Source: JBIKIW01 sp044361365 (GTDB lineage: Bacteria; Patescibacteriota; JACMRA01). From it: a stretch of DNA of 6,549 bases. The first letter of the stretch is position 1. Every line of letters begins with the position of its first letter. A program made the translations under genes and the position numbers. This document shows positions 1 to 5,139 of this stretch, piece by piece. Location: contig JBIKIW010000062.1 in NCBI GenBank assembly GCA_044361365.1, positions 1-6,549 on the forward strand, in the 5' to 3' direction. The notes beneath the pieces were generated by a model. It did no database searches, had not been told where the DNA came from, and saw only the letters and a list, made by a program, of their open reading frames with translations.

Positions 1-270
1 ATGTTTAAGGTAGTTACGAGCCAGGGTTTTATCGTTTAAACGCATATGTTATTAAAAATTTTTAAACAGAATTAAAAGTATTAGGAATAACTAAAATTCT
101 GTCATCAAAATTGTTGACATATACAAGATGACAGGTTGTATTTTTAGTGAGATGAGTATATCTGCAAAAAGACCTTCAAGCCATTTTTAGGAATATGATT
201 ACCCTACCCTACTAAATACCTAATGCCACCAAGTTGTTTTGCCTTTTATTTTTAAAGTTAGTTTGTAGTT
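1..270. other. AT-rich stretch without a supportable gene
   Basis: I see no convincing coding region here. Frame 1 is open from the window edge to a TAA at 37-39. That could be the last 12 codons of a gene lying to the left, but 12 codons are too few to claim. No tRNA-like or riboswitch-like pattern was recognised. The one structured element is the imperfect hairpin listed at 91-147. The stretch is also the downstream flank of the minus-strand surface-protein gene that ends at 271, so any terminator of that gene should lie here. Confidence 0.5.
91..147. other. Imperfect hairpin, possible weak terminator or RNA structure
   Basis: CTGTCATC at 99-106 pairs perfectly with GATGACAG at 127-134. 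Inside, TTGT (111-114) can pair with ACAA (123-126), leaving an AAAA bulge and an 8-nt loop. Outside, CTAAAA (91-96) can pair with TTTTAG (142-147) across an uneven internal loop. It sits about 125 bp past the stop codon of the minus-strand gene and could end or stabilise that transcript. There is no clean U-run on either strand, so calling it an intrinsic terminator would be speculative. Confidence 0.3.
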
Positions 271-1722
271 TTACAAAACCACGTTAGCTGCATTTGAAGC
301 TGCCTGAGAAGCCCCACTACTAGTTGTTGCAGAACCCGACTTGGAAGAAGTTGAAATTTCTGCTTTACAAGCTGACTGGAAGTAGCCTTTTGCGATATCG
401 TCTTTGGTAGCCTGATTAGTTGTAAAACTTTTTTCAGTAGTCTTTTTAAGAGCTTTTAATTGAACATTTTGAGAAATTTGATCTAACCGCTTGCTATCCA
501 TTTTGGTAGTTTCGGTTTTGATTGGATCAGTACAAGCAACTAATTCTTGTAAATCTGCTACACCATCTCTGTCACTATCTTTAAGTCTTGGACTGGTAGT
601 ATAAACAAAAACTTCATTTCCATCTGAGATTCCATCTGCATCAGTATCTTCATTTTGAGGGTCGGTATCGTAGTTATATTCTTCTAAGTTGGTTAGACCA
701 TCACTGTCAGGATCGTTAGATTCACCACAAACGTTAGCATTGGTACAATTTCCACTAGCATCTACGCCATTATTGGTAAATTTTTGACTTAGCCAAGTAG
801 TTGGGATTGCAGTTGCATTTCTTATCCTTGCTGATTCTGCTGGGGTTTGGGTAGAGTTTGTAGATACTGAAGAGGTGACAGCTGAAGAGTTTTGACTGCT
901 TACGCTAGAAGAAGAAACTGTCAAAGATGAAGAGCTGGAGCTTTTGTTTGTTGAGTTTGTTCGTTGGTTGTTTATATAGAATAAGGCTGCTGAGGCTGCT
1001 CCCAAAATTAAAATTAAAACAATTACAATAATAACTAAAAATTTATTTCCAGTTTTTTTGACTTTAAAAGTGTTATTTTGATCGTTAGGAAAATCTGCAG
1101 GTGAAGCGTAATCCTGAGCTGGTTGGTTAAAATCTTGTTCTGGATATGGGTTTTGTGCAAAAGCGTTTGGGTCGTTGTTGTAATCTACTGGAGCTGCAAA
1201 GTTTTGGGCATTTGGGTCGTAGCCTTGGTTGAAATCTGGTTGTCCTTGAGGCTGTCCGGCAAAGTTTGGATCGTAGGCTGGTTGCTGAGCAAATTGTTGA
1301 TTTTGATCGTATGGTTGAGCTGGTTGATTGTAGTCGTTGAAGCTTGGGTTTTGAGGTTGGTTAAAATTGTTGGCTGGATCGTAATAACCTTGATCTGGTT
1401 GATTAAAACCCTGTTGAGGTTGGTTAAAATCTTGTCCTTGTACTGGGTATGGGTTTTGTGCAAAAGCGTTTGGGTCGTAGCCTTGGTTGAAATCTGGTTG
1501 TGCTTGAGGCTGTCCGGCAAAGTTTGGATCGTAGGCTGGTTGCTGAGCAAATTGTTGATTTTGATCGTATGGTTGAGCTGGTTGATTGTAGTCGTTGAAG
1601 CTTGGATTTGGTGGAGTTTGAGGCCCCTGAGGAGCTGGATTTGGGAATGGACCTCCGAAACCTTGTTGAGAATTAGGATTTTGATTTTGAGGGTTTTGAT
1701 TTTGACCGAAATTCTGTGACAT
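271..1722 (-). CDS. Surface-anchored protein: Pro/Gln/Asn-rich repeats, one TM helix, thrombospondin-3-like calcium loops
   Basis: This 483-residue protein starts at ATG 1720-1722. An ATG 99 bp further upstream keeps the frame open, but the strong promoter lies between the two, so the inner start is preferred. Residues 1-220 are low-complexity and rich in Q, N, P, Y and F, with YDPN and FNQP motifs and two near-identical blocks (39-86 and 125-172). A basic patch (KVKK) precedes one membrane helix at about 228-250, which predicts the N-terminus inside and the C-terminus outside. A Ser/Thr linker follows (257-292). Three acidic loops then match the DxDxDG...E pattern of thrombospondin type 3/EF-hand-like repeats, at D337-E348, D359-E370 and D382-E393. 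Cysteines 326, 332, 397 and 452 could form disulfides outside the cell. The calcium-binding role is known for the motif; a surface or structural role is inferred. The partner of the inner Q/N-rich half is unknown. Confidence 0.88.
   Translation of the reverse strand: MSQNFGQNQNPQNQNPNSQQGFGGPFPNPAPQGPQTPPNPSFNDYNQPAQPYDQNQQFAQQPAYDPNFAGQPQAQPDFNQGYDPNAFAQNPYPVQGQDFNQPQQGFNQPDQGYYDPANNFNQPQNPSFNDYNQPAQPYDQNQQFAQQPAYDPNFAGQPQGQPDFNQGYDPNAQNFAAPVDYNNDPNAFAQNPYPEQDFNQPAQDYASPADFPNDQNNTFKVKKTGNKFLVIIVIVLILILGAASAALFYINNQRTNSTNKSSSSSSLTVSSSSVSSQNSSAVTSSVSTNSTQTPAESARIRNATAIPTTWLSQKFTNNGVDASGNCTNANVCGESNDPDSDGLTNLEEYNYDTDPQNEDTDADGISDGNEVFVYTTSPRLKDSDRDGVADLQELVACTDPIKTETTKMDSKRLDQISQNVQLKALKKTTEKSFTTNQATKDDIAKGYFQSACKAEISTSSKSGSATTSSGASQAASNAANVVL
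1145..1175. repeat. 31-bp direct repeat inside the surface-protein gene, copy 1
   Basis: Positions 1145-1175 are identical to 1448-1478, 303 bp apart. They encode the shared peptide NDPNAFAQNPY/YDPNAFAQNPY. The second copy overlaps the start of the larger 137-bp repeat at 1469, so the two duplications are interlocked. The spacing is a multiple of three, and both copies are read in the same frame. Confidence 0.9.
1211..1347. repeat. 137-bp intragenic direct repeat, copy A
   Basis: This stretch matches 1469-1605 at 136 of 137 positions, offset by exactly 258 bp (86 codons). It encodes the second (C-terminal) block of the low-complexity domain, residues 125-172. The single difference (C at 1244, G at 1502) changes Gly160 to Ala74. 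Such identity in a loosely constrained coding region points to a recent duplication, or to ongoing gene conversion between the copies. Confidence 0.95.
1469..1605. repeat. 137-bp intragenic direct repeat, copy B
   Basis: This is the partner of 1211-1347 and encodes the first block of the low-complexity domain, residues 39-86. The 121 bp between the copies (1348-1468) encode related but diverged FNQP/YDP-type sequence. The repeat unit is therefore about 86 codons, of which about 46 are nearly invariant. Because the period is in frame, gain or loss of one unit would change the protein's length without breaking it. Confidence 0.95.
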
Positions 1723-1732
1723 ATATTTTATG

Positions 1733-1754
1733 TTTATACTTTGCTTAGTATAAA
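1733..1754. promoter_or_regulatory. Inverted repeat over the -10 region between divergent genes
   Basis: TTTATACT (1733-1740) and AGTATAAA (1747-1754) form a perfect 8-bp dyad around a 6-bp centre. The minus-strand -10 box is the right arm. The left arm places an identical TATACT on the plus strand, facing the TraC-like gene. It may be an operator, or a pair of back-to-back -10 boxes. I find no good -35 for the plus-strand copy, so rightward promoter activity is uncertain. Confidence 0.45.
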
Positions 1755-1775
1755 AAACTAAGTTACCCTTGTCAA
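1747..1775 (-). promoter_or_regulatory. Near-consensus sigma70-type promoter for the surface-protein gene
   Basis: On the minus strand a perfect -35 TTGACA (1775-1770) is followed, after exactly 17 bp, by TATACT (1752-1747), which matches the -10 consensus at five of six positions. Transcription would start near 1740. That leaves a leader of about 17-20 nt before the ATG at 1722, with no Shine-Dalgarno sequence in it. The site supports the internal ATG as the true start, since the longer reading frame would begin upstream of the promoter. Confidence 0.8.
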
Positions 1776-1803
1776 AAGATTCTCCTTTAAATATGCTAAA
1801 AAG

Positions 1804-2493
1804 GTGGACAGCAAAAGCCAATCACCTAAAACCCAACAAAAAAACAAACAATCAACTCTGAACTTTGTAGAAGTTAGTGAAATTAGAGATGGTGTTTTGG
1901 TTTTGCGTAGCAGTGAAATGAGAGTTGTGATGGCTGTTTCATCAGCAAATTTTGCCTTAAAAAGTGGTGAAGAGCAACAAATTATTATTAACAACTTTCA
2001 AGGAATCCTAAACTCCTTAGAATTTCCTATCCAAATCTTGGTTCAAAGCCGCAAACTCAACCTAGACCCTTACATTGAAAAACTCAGACAGCTTGAAGAT
2101 AAACAACAAAACGATTTACTCCGCATCAAAATGCAAGAATATGTAGAGTACATCAAGCAGATGCTTAATCAGATAAATATCATGAAAAAAGATTTTTATA
2201 TTGTGATTGGATACGAACCAAACGAAGCCAAGGCAGGGTTTTTTACTAGTTTTTTGCGATCAATTAACCCAACTCAAGTGATCAAGATGAACCGTGAAAG
2301 CTTCCTTAGAAATCGTAAGGTTTTGATGCAACGTGCTGAGCAGGTACTAAGTAGATTTTCATCATTAGATTTGAAGTCCGATATTTTAACCACAGAGCAA
2401 CTAATCGCCCTAATGTATAATTCTTATAATCCCGATACTCTTGAATCTGTGAGACTAAAAGATGTAGCAGATTTGGATATTGAAAATTTTTAG
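1804..2493 (+). CDS. TraC-like / VirB4 N-terminal-domain protein of a type IV secretion or pilus system
   Basis: This 229-residue soluble protein resembles the free-standing TraC-like (CagE/TrbE/VirB N-terminal) proteins that Patescibacteria encode next to PrgI and a VirB4 ATPase. The recognisable parts are the opening strand motif EIRDGVLVLRS (26-36), SSANFALKS (46-54), the block FPIQILVQSRKLNLDPYIEKL (74-94), a charged helical stretch (about 95-128), FYIVIGYEP (131-139), and the end motif LTTEQLIALMYNSYNPDT (195-212). There is no Walker A motif or transmembrane helix, so it is not itself the ATPase; a cytoplasmic role with the secretion ATPase is inferred. The start is GTG 1804, because no in-frame ATG occurs between the upstream stop (1759-1761) and the first conserved motif. 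The AAAAAGG ahead of it runs into the start codon and is poorly spaced as a ribosome site. No VirB4 or PrgI gene follows; a repeat region does. Confidence 0.8.
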   Translation: MDSKSQSPKTQQKNKQSTLNFVEVSEIRDGVLVLRSSEMRVVMAVSSANFALKSGEEQQIIINNFQGILNSLEFPIQILVQSRKLNLDPYIEKLRQLEDKQQNDLLRIKMQEYVEYIKQMLNQINIMKKDFYIVIGYEPNEAKAGFFTSFLRSINPTQVIKMNRESFLRNRKVLMQRAEQVLSRFSSLDLKSDILTTEQLIALMYNSYNPDTLESVRLKDVADLDIENF

Positions 2494-2543
2494 GATTCTG
2501 ATTAATTGTAAAAATTATTTAATAATACAAATTAAAATGTTTG

Positions 2544-2569
2544 GTAGAGGCGAGCCTGTCTCGCCATCC
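2544..2569 (+). repeat. 26-nt hairpin repeat, unit 1
   Basis: The unit begins GTAGA and carries GGCGAG (2549-2554), a CCTGT loop, then CTCGCC (2560-2565) and ATCC. The six-base stem is perfect. Four more units with the same frame (GTAG start, paired stem, C/T/G-rich loop, CAT end) occur in the next 400 bp. Confidence 0.8.
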
Positions 2570-2594
2570 TTAAATTATGCGGGTAATAGAATTT

Positions 2595-2620
2595 GTAGAG
2601 GCAACCACCGTTTCGCCATT
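2595..2620 (+). repeat. 26-nt hairpin repeat, unit 2 (imperfect stem)
   Basis: It has the same GTAGAGGC opening and the same CGCCATT end as the other units, in the same orientation as unit 1. The stem pairs as GGC-AA with TT-C-GCC, with one bulged C. The simplest reading is that one G was lost from an original GGCGAA arm, making this a decaying copy. Confidence 0.65.
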
Positions 2621-2643
2621 TTTCCCCTAAAATATCAAATAAA

Positions 2644-2697
2644 GTCCCCACCCGGGGGATACCGTGAGAGCGAAGCGGGTCACGGAGGGGGTGGCGA
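2644..2697. repeat. GC-rich hairpin block, probable second repeat family
   Basis: CCGTGA (2662-2667) pairs perfectly with TCACGG (2680-2685) over a 12-nt loop. CCACCC (2648-2653) pairs with GGGTGG (2689-2694) outside it, separated by unequal internal loops. The block is far richer in G and C than the AT-rich DNA around it. From memory, blocks with this GTGAG-CGAAGC-GGGTCAC core recur between genes of some uncultivated bacteria, but this window holds only one copy. Confidence 0.55.
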
Positions 2698-2713
2698 GGA
2701 GCCGTCAAATTAC

Positions 2714-2739
2714 GTAGCGGAGGTCTCCTGACCTCCATC
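2714..2739 (+). repeat. 26-nt hairpin repeat, unit 3
   Basis: It opens with GTAGC, then GGAGGT (2719-2724), loop CTCCTG, ACCTCC (2731-2736) and ATC. The stem is perfect but differs from unit 1 at several positions, with matching changes on both arms. Pairing is kept while sequence is not. Confidence 0.8.
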
Positions 2740-2853
2740 ATCAAATTATGAGGCACAGGCGATGGGAATCTGAGAAAAGTGAAAAACTAATACTGAAAAG
2801 TGAATAATTATAAATGTTAAGTTTTCAATCAATGAAAACAATTTTAAATGATA

Positions 2854-2879
2854 AATGGAGACCAGGGGATCGCCTCTAC
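2854..2879 (-). repeat. 26-nt hairpin repeat, unit 4 (inverted orientation)
   Basis: Read on the minus strand it opens with GTAGA, then GGCGATC, a CCCT loop, GGTCTCC and ATT. The arms pair except at two positions. It faces opposite to units 1-3 and is followed on the plus strand by roughly 50 bp of AT-rich DNA before unit 5. Confidence 0.65.
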
Positions 2880-2930
2880 AACGATATGTTAAATTAAATT
2901 CACGAATTTTATTATTCAACGTTATTCAAC

Positions 2931-2956
2931 AATGGCGACACGGAGGTCGCCGCTAC
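2931..2956 (-). repeat. 26-nt hairpin repeat, unit 5 (inverted orientation)
   Basis: On the minus strand it opens with GTAGC, then GGCGAC, loop CTCCGT, GTCGCC and ATT. The six-base stem is perfect (2934-2939 with 2946-2951). Just before it on the plus strand is a short tandem duplication of TTATTCAAC (2911-2930 region). Confidence 0.8.
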
Positions 2957-3051
2957 TACAGATCAAACTCAATTTATAATTTTCCAACCCTTCTCTCAGT
3001 CGACGCAATGGCTTTGACAATAATTTTGACTAATCGAAAAGTAATTAGGTT

Positions 3052-3852
3052 ATGTCTTTATCTAGCTTGTACCAGACTTTTTTACAAAATAATCCCGAAT
3101 TAAAAGAGCATGTTGAGGCTATTTTACTATCTAAATCCAAATTTGAAATCACTGAAAAAGAATCCCAAGAGCAGATTTCTAACTTAATTCTTTCTGCTGA
3201 AATTGACCAAAAAACTGAAAATGCCATATTTAACGAAGCTCATCAAGATAGATTCTTACAGCCAGTTTTGTATTTAGCTGAAAAACCCTACTCTGAACCT
3301 GGAAAACACTTAATTATAATGAGGGGAAATTTAGCTCCAGAAGGTTGTGTCGCTAAGCTTAGTGGTAAATATTTAACCAGCGGTGTGTTTACCGGAGTTG
3401 CTAAAGTTTTTGACTCCGAAGAAGCCACCACCGAAGCTATTTTACACGGCAAAATTGTAGCTGGAGATATGTTAGTTATTCGATACGAAGGACCTAAAGG
3501 AGGTCCAGGAATGCGAGAAATGCTTAGTCCGTCAGCAGCTTTGATTGGTAGGGGTTTGGGTAAAGAAGTTGGACTGATTACCGATGGTAGATTTAGTGGA
3601 GGAAGTCACGGAATTATGATTGGTCACATTTGCCCCGAAGCCTTTGATGGTGGCCCAATTGCTCTAATAAAAGATGGAGATTTGATTACAATCGACCCTG
3701 CTAAAAAAGAGCTTATCGTAAATCTAAGTGATAGCCAATTGGCTGAAAGAAAGCAATCTTGGAAACAGCCTGAAATCAAATACAAAAGAGGTGTTTTGGC
3801 TAAATACGCCCGCACTGTAAAGTCTGCAAGTTTGGGAGCTGTGACTAGTTAG
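3052..3852 (+). CDS. ilvD: Truncated or split dihydroxy-acid dehydratase: C-terminal domain only, with an unrelated N-terminal extension
   Basis: Of 266 residues, about 64-266 match the C-terminal swivel domain of IlvD/Edd dehydratases. The conserved blocks are RGNLAPEG (91-98), VFDSEEA (119-125), YEGPKGGPGMREML (145-158), TDGRFSGGSHG (177-187) with the family's catalytic serine at 182, GGPIALIKDGD (200-210), and RGVLAKYA...SAS.GAVT (246-265). Full IlvD, about 550-570 residues, makes 2-keto acids for valine and isoleucine synthesis. Its N-terminal domain, with the iron-sulfur cysteines and metal-binding lysine, is absent. Residues 1-63 are instead charged, helical sequence I do not recognise. 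The frame is intact and the conserved motifs are undamaged, which argues against an old pseudogene. Alternatives are a recent truncation, a misassembly, or a two-subunit enzyme whose large part lies elsewhere. The start is ATG 3052, with only a weak AGG two bases before it. The domain call is firm; function is unproven. Confidence 0.8.
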   Translation: MSLSSLYQTFLQNNPELKEHVEAILLSKSKFEITEKESQEQISNLILSAEIDQKTENAIFNEAHQDRFLQPVLYLAEKPYSEPGKHLIIMRGNLAPEGCVAKLSGKYLTSGVFTGVAKVFDSEEATTEAILHGKIVAGDMLVIRYEGPKGGPGMREMLSPSAALIGRGLGKEVGLITDGRFSGGSHGIMIGHICPEAFDGGPIALIKDGDLITIDPAKKELIVNLSDSQLAERKQSWKQPEIKYKRGVLAKYARTVKSASLGAVTS

Positions 3853-3941
3853 GTTTTGACAGTAAAATCCATAATTTATAGACCAGACAGATTTAAAACT
3901 TACATATTAGACATTTTTGGTTGCTGAAAAATAATAATCAA

Positions 3942-4190
3942 TCATTCTGTTTCTTCTGTTTCGGGTTTAATAAATTGACCTTGTTTTGCTAATTCACTGT
4001 TTATGATGTTTTGAGCTTCTTCTTGATTAAGAGTGGAATATTGTTTTAAACCTCCTGCTTTTTTATAGAAACAGATAATCCAGTTATCTTTTATTGGATG
4101 CCTTTTAAGACTATAGCTATAATATTCTGGATGTTTCTCCAGTTTTGTTTCTTCAGCATTTTCTGGCATTCTTGAAAGGTTTTCGAACAT
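3942..4190 (-). CDS. Small hypothetical protein (82 residues)
   Basis: I do not recognise this protein. It is hydrophilic, with no membrane segment or signal peptide, an acidic start (MPENAEETKLE), a central aromatic/basic stretch HPIKDNWIICFYKK (31-44) that looks like a small beta-rich core, a helix-like NQEEAQNIINSELAKQ (55-70), and an acidic tail. It lies 64 bp downstream of the membrane-protein gene on the same strand and may be co-transcribed with it. It converges on the IlvD-domain gene across 89 bp. Neither the ATG at 4190 nor the in-frame ATG at 4169 has a Shine-Dalgarno sequence. The ordered composition and normal codon use favour a real gene, but the evidence is modest. Confidence 0.55.
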   Translation of the reverse strand: MFENLSRMPENAEETKLEKHPEYYSYSLKRHPIKDNWIICFYKKAGGLKQYSTLNQEEAQNIINSELAKQGQFIKPETEETE

Positions 4191-4254
4191 AAATAATTAA
4201 TAGGTAAAATTATTATTGCAAAATAATATTTAAGCTGTATATCTAAAAGTTTAA

Positions 4255-5139
4255 TTATTTTCCAGCTGCAAATATCCCCCAATGATAAGTGTGATCCAAA
4301 AGATGAATAACTTCCCACATTCCCCACAACGAAAGCCCAACAAAAACTACACTTCCTAGTATTGCGATGATAGGATTTTTAACAACTTTAATTGTTACAT
4401 CTGGATTGATAAACAAAAATATATTTAAAATCATATGCCCCGAAAATACCCCAATTCCAAAACCAAATACATTAACCACATTAAACAGCGGAACGTAACC
4501 AGCAAAATCATCAAGACCTAGAATAAAAGGTACTGTAAAAGACGCCATCGCCAATCCCCAAAAACTCAAATTTTTATCACCTTTAAAGCTAAGATTTGGC
4601 ATTATTCTGGATAAAACTGGTGCAATAAAATTATTGATTGGGTTTAAAATATTGTTAATTATGGTAGCTACTTTTTTGATTTGTGGAGAAACCTCAACGC
4701 CGTCATCGTGATTTTCTTCAGCCTCAAAAATATGCTCTATACTCGTTTGGGCAAGCTTTAACAAAACCAAAGCTGCAATAAAAATCATCAAGGCAAGCAA
4801 CCAAACAATTTCTTTGAATAAATACCATATTACCAAAATAATCATTGTCCCAAGAGCATTCCCGACTGCAGTTCCAATTTCGATAGCAACTCGGTTTTTG
4901 GTACCTTTGTATTGTTTCATCAAAAGACCGATTAGAAGAGCAAAATCCACCGAAGTTTTGAGATAAATAGTTAACCCAACCAAAACGTCTTGCCAATGAA
5001 TTTCAGTTAAAATTCTTTCACCTGGAAAAAGATTTAAAACTCTGATTTCTAGCAAGTAGATTAAGATAAGAGCTGCGCAAACTACAACAGCCAAAGCAAC
5101 TGGAAATAGCTGATTAAAAAACTTAGATTTTGCTAACAT
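4255..5139 (-). CDS. Polytopic membrane protein, possible LysE/CadD-type transporter
   Basis: The 294 residues hold about seven hydrophobic segments, near 10-31, 49-74, 86-107, 110-130, 192-217, 219-243 and 256-281. A charged loop (131-190) splits them, and it contains the acidic/His stretch EAEENHDD. Both halves carry a similar motif with an aspartate inside a membrane segment: TSVDFALLIGLLM (62-74) and LGLDDFAGYVPLF (207-219). Duplicated halves with an intramembrane D-x-A motif suggest the LysE superfamily (CadD, TerC, MntP and relatives), which export amino acids or metal ions. Histidines 279, 283 and 286 near the C-terminus would suit a metal substrate. This is inference from motif shape; I cannot name the family with certainty. 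The start is ATG 5137-5139, with no Shine-Dalgarno sequence. The gene diverges from the exported-protein gene at 5370. Confidence 0.75.
   Translation of the reverse strand: MLAKSKFFNQLFPVALAVVVCAALILIYLLEIRVLNLFPGERILTEIHWQDVLVGLTIYLKTSVDFALLIGLLMKQYKGTKNRVAIEIGTAVGNALGTMIILVIWYLFKEIVWLLALMIFIAALVLLKLAQTSIEHIFEAEENHDDGVEVSPQIKKVATIINNILNPINNFIAPVLSRIMPNLSFKGDKNLSFWGLAMASFTVPFILGLDDFAGYVPLFNVVNVFGFGIGVFSGHMILNIFLFINPDVTIKVVKNPIIAILGSVVFVGLSLWGMWEVIHLLDHTYHWGIFAAGK

Larger units (their letters stand above)
2494..3051. other. Repeat-laden intergenic region
   Basis: This 558-bp stretch has no supportable gene. Its reading frames are low in plausibility and change with the repeats. It opens with an AT-rich hairpin just past the TraC-like stop (TTGT/ACAA and ATTATT/AATAAT around 2506-2530), possibly a weak terminator. 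Five copies of a 26-nt hairpin unit and a GC-rich block follow. AAATTAYG recurs just after the repeat units (2573-2580, 2707-2714, 2742-2749), so the units may have been copied with some flank. None of the missing N-terminal half of IlvD is recognisable here in any frame. Confidence 0.7.

Noticed and set aside
1..39. The C-terminal end of a gene from the left edge (12 codons, stop at 37-39)
   Set aside because: Too short to distinguish from a chance open frame, and no family motif is visible.
114..142. A rightward promoter from TTGACA (114-119) with TGTATT (137-142)
   Set aside because: The -10 matches only four of six positions, it overlaps a hairpin, and no plus-strand gene lies within 1.6 kb downstream.
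1123..1719. A 198-codon plus-strand open frame opposite the surface-protein gene
   Set aside because: It is Trp/Leu/Val-rich in a way that follows from antisense reading of Gln/Asn/Pro codons, and it repeats with the same 258-bp period. It is a shadow of the minus-strand gene.
1781..1788. An AGGAGA motif on the minus strand that looks like a ribosome site
   Set aside because: It lies upstream of the -35 box, so it would not be in the transcript, and no in-frame start codon follows at the right distance.
1723..1821. A longer N-terminus for the surface protein starting at 1821
   Set aside because: It would place the near-consensus promoter inside the coding region, adds 33 residues of unrelated sequence, and would overlap the start of the divergent TraC-like gene.
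2480..2756. Short open frames on both strands across the GC-rich repeat block
   Set aside because: They are made from the hairpin repeats, as shown by Gly/Arg/Pro-rich translations and boundaries set by the repeat units. Such repeats often give false hypothetical proteins.
2544..2956. Reading the repeats as a CRISPR array
   Set aside because: The units diverge, lie in both orientations, and have irregular spacers (about 25 to 115 bp). There are no cas genes in the window.
3014..3046. A promoter for the IlvD-domain gene from TTGACA at 3014-3019
   Set aside because: The best -10-like hexamer (GTAATT, 3041-3046) is 21 bp away, too far for a normal spacer, and the 17-bp position holds AAAAGT.
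2855..3103. An 82-codon open frame overlapping repeat units 4 and 5 and the IlvD-domain start
   Set aside because: It begins inside a repeat, has an implausible composition and shows none of the missing IlvD N-terminal motifs.
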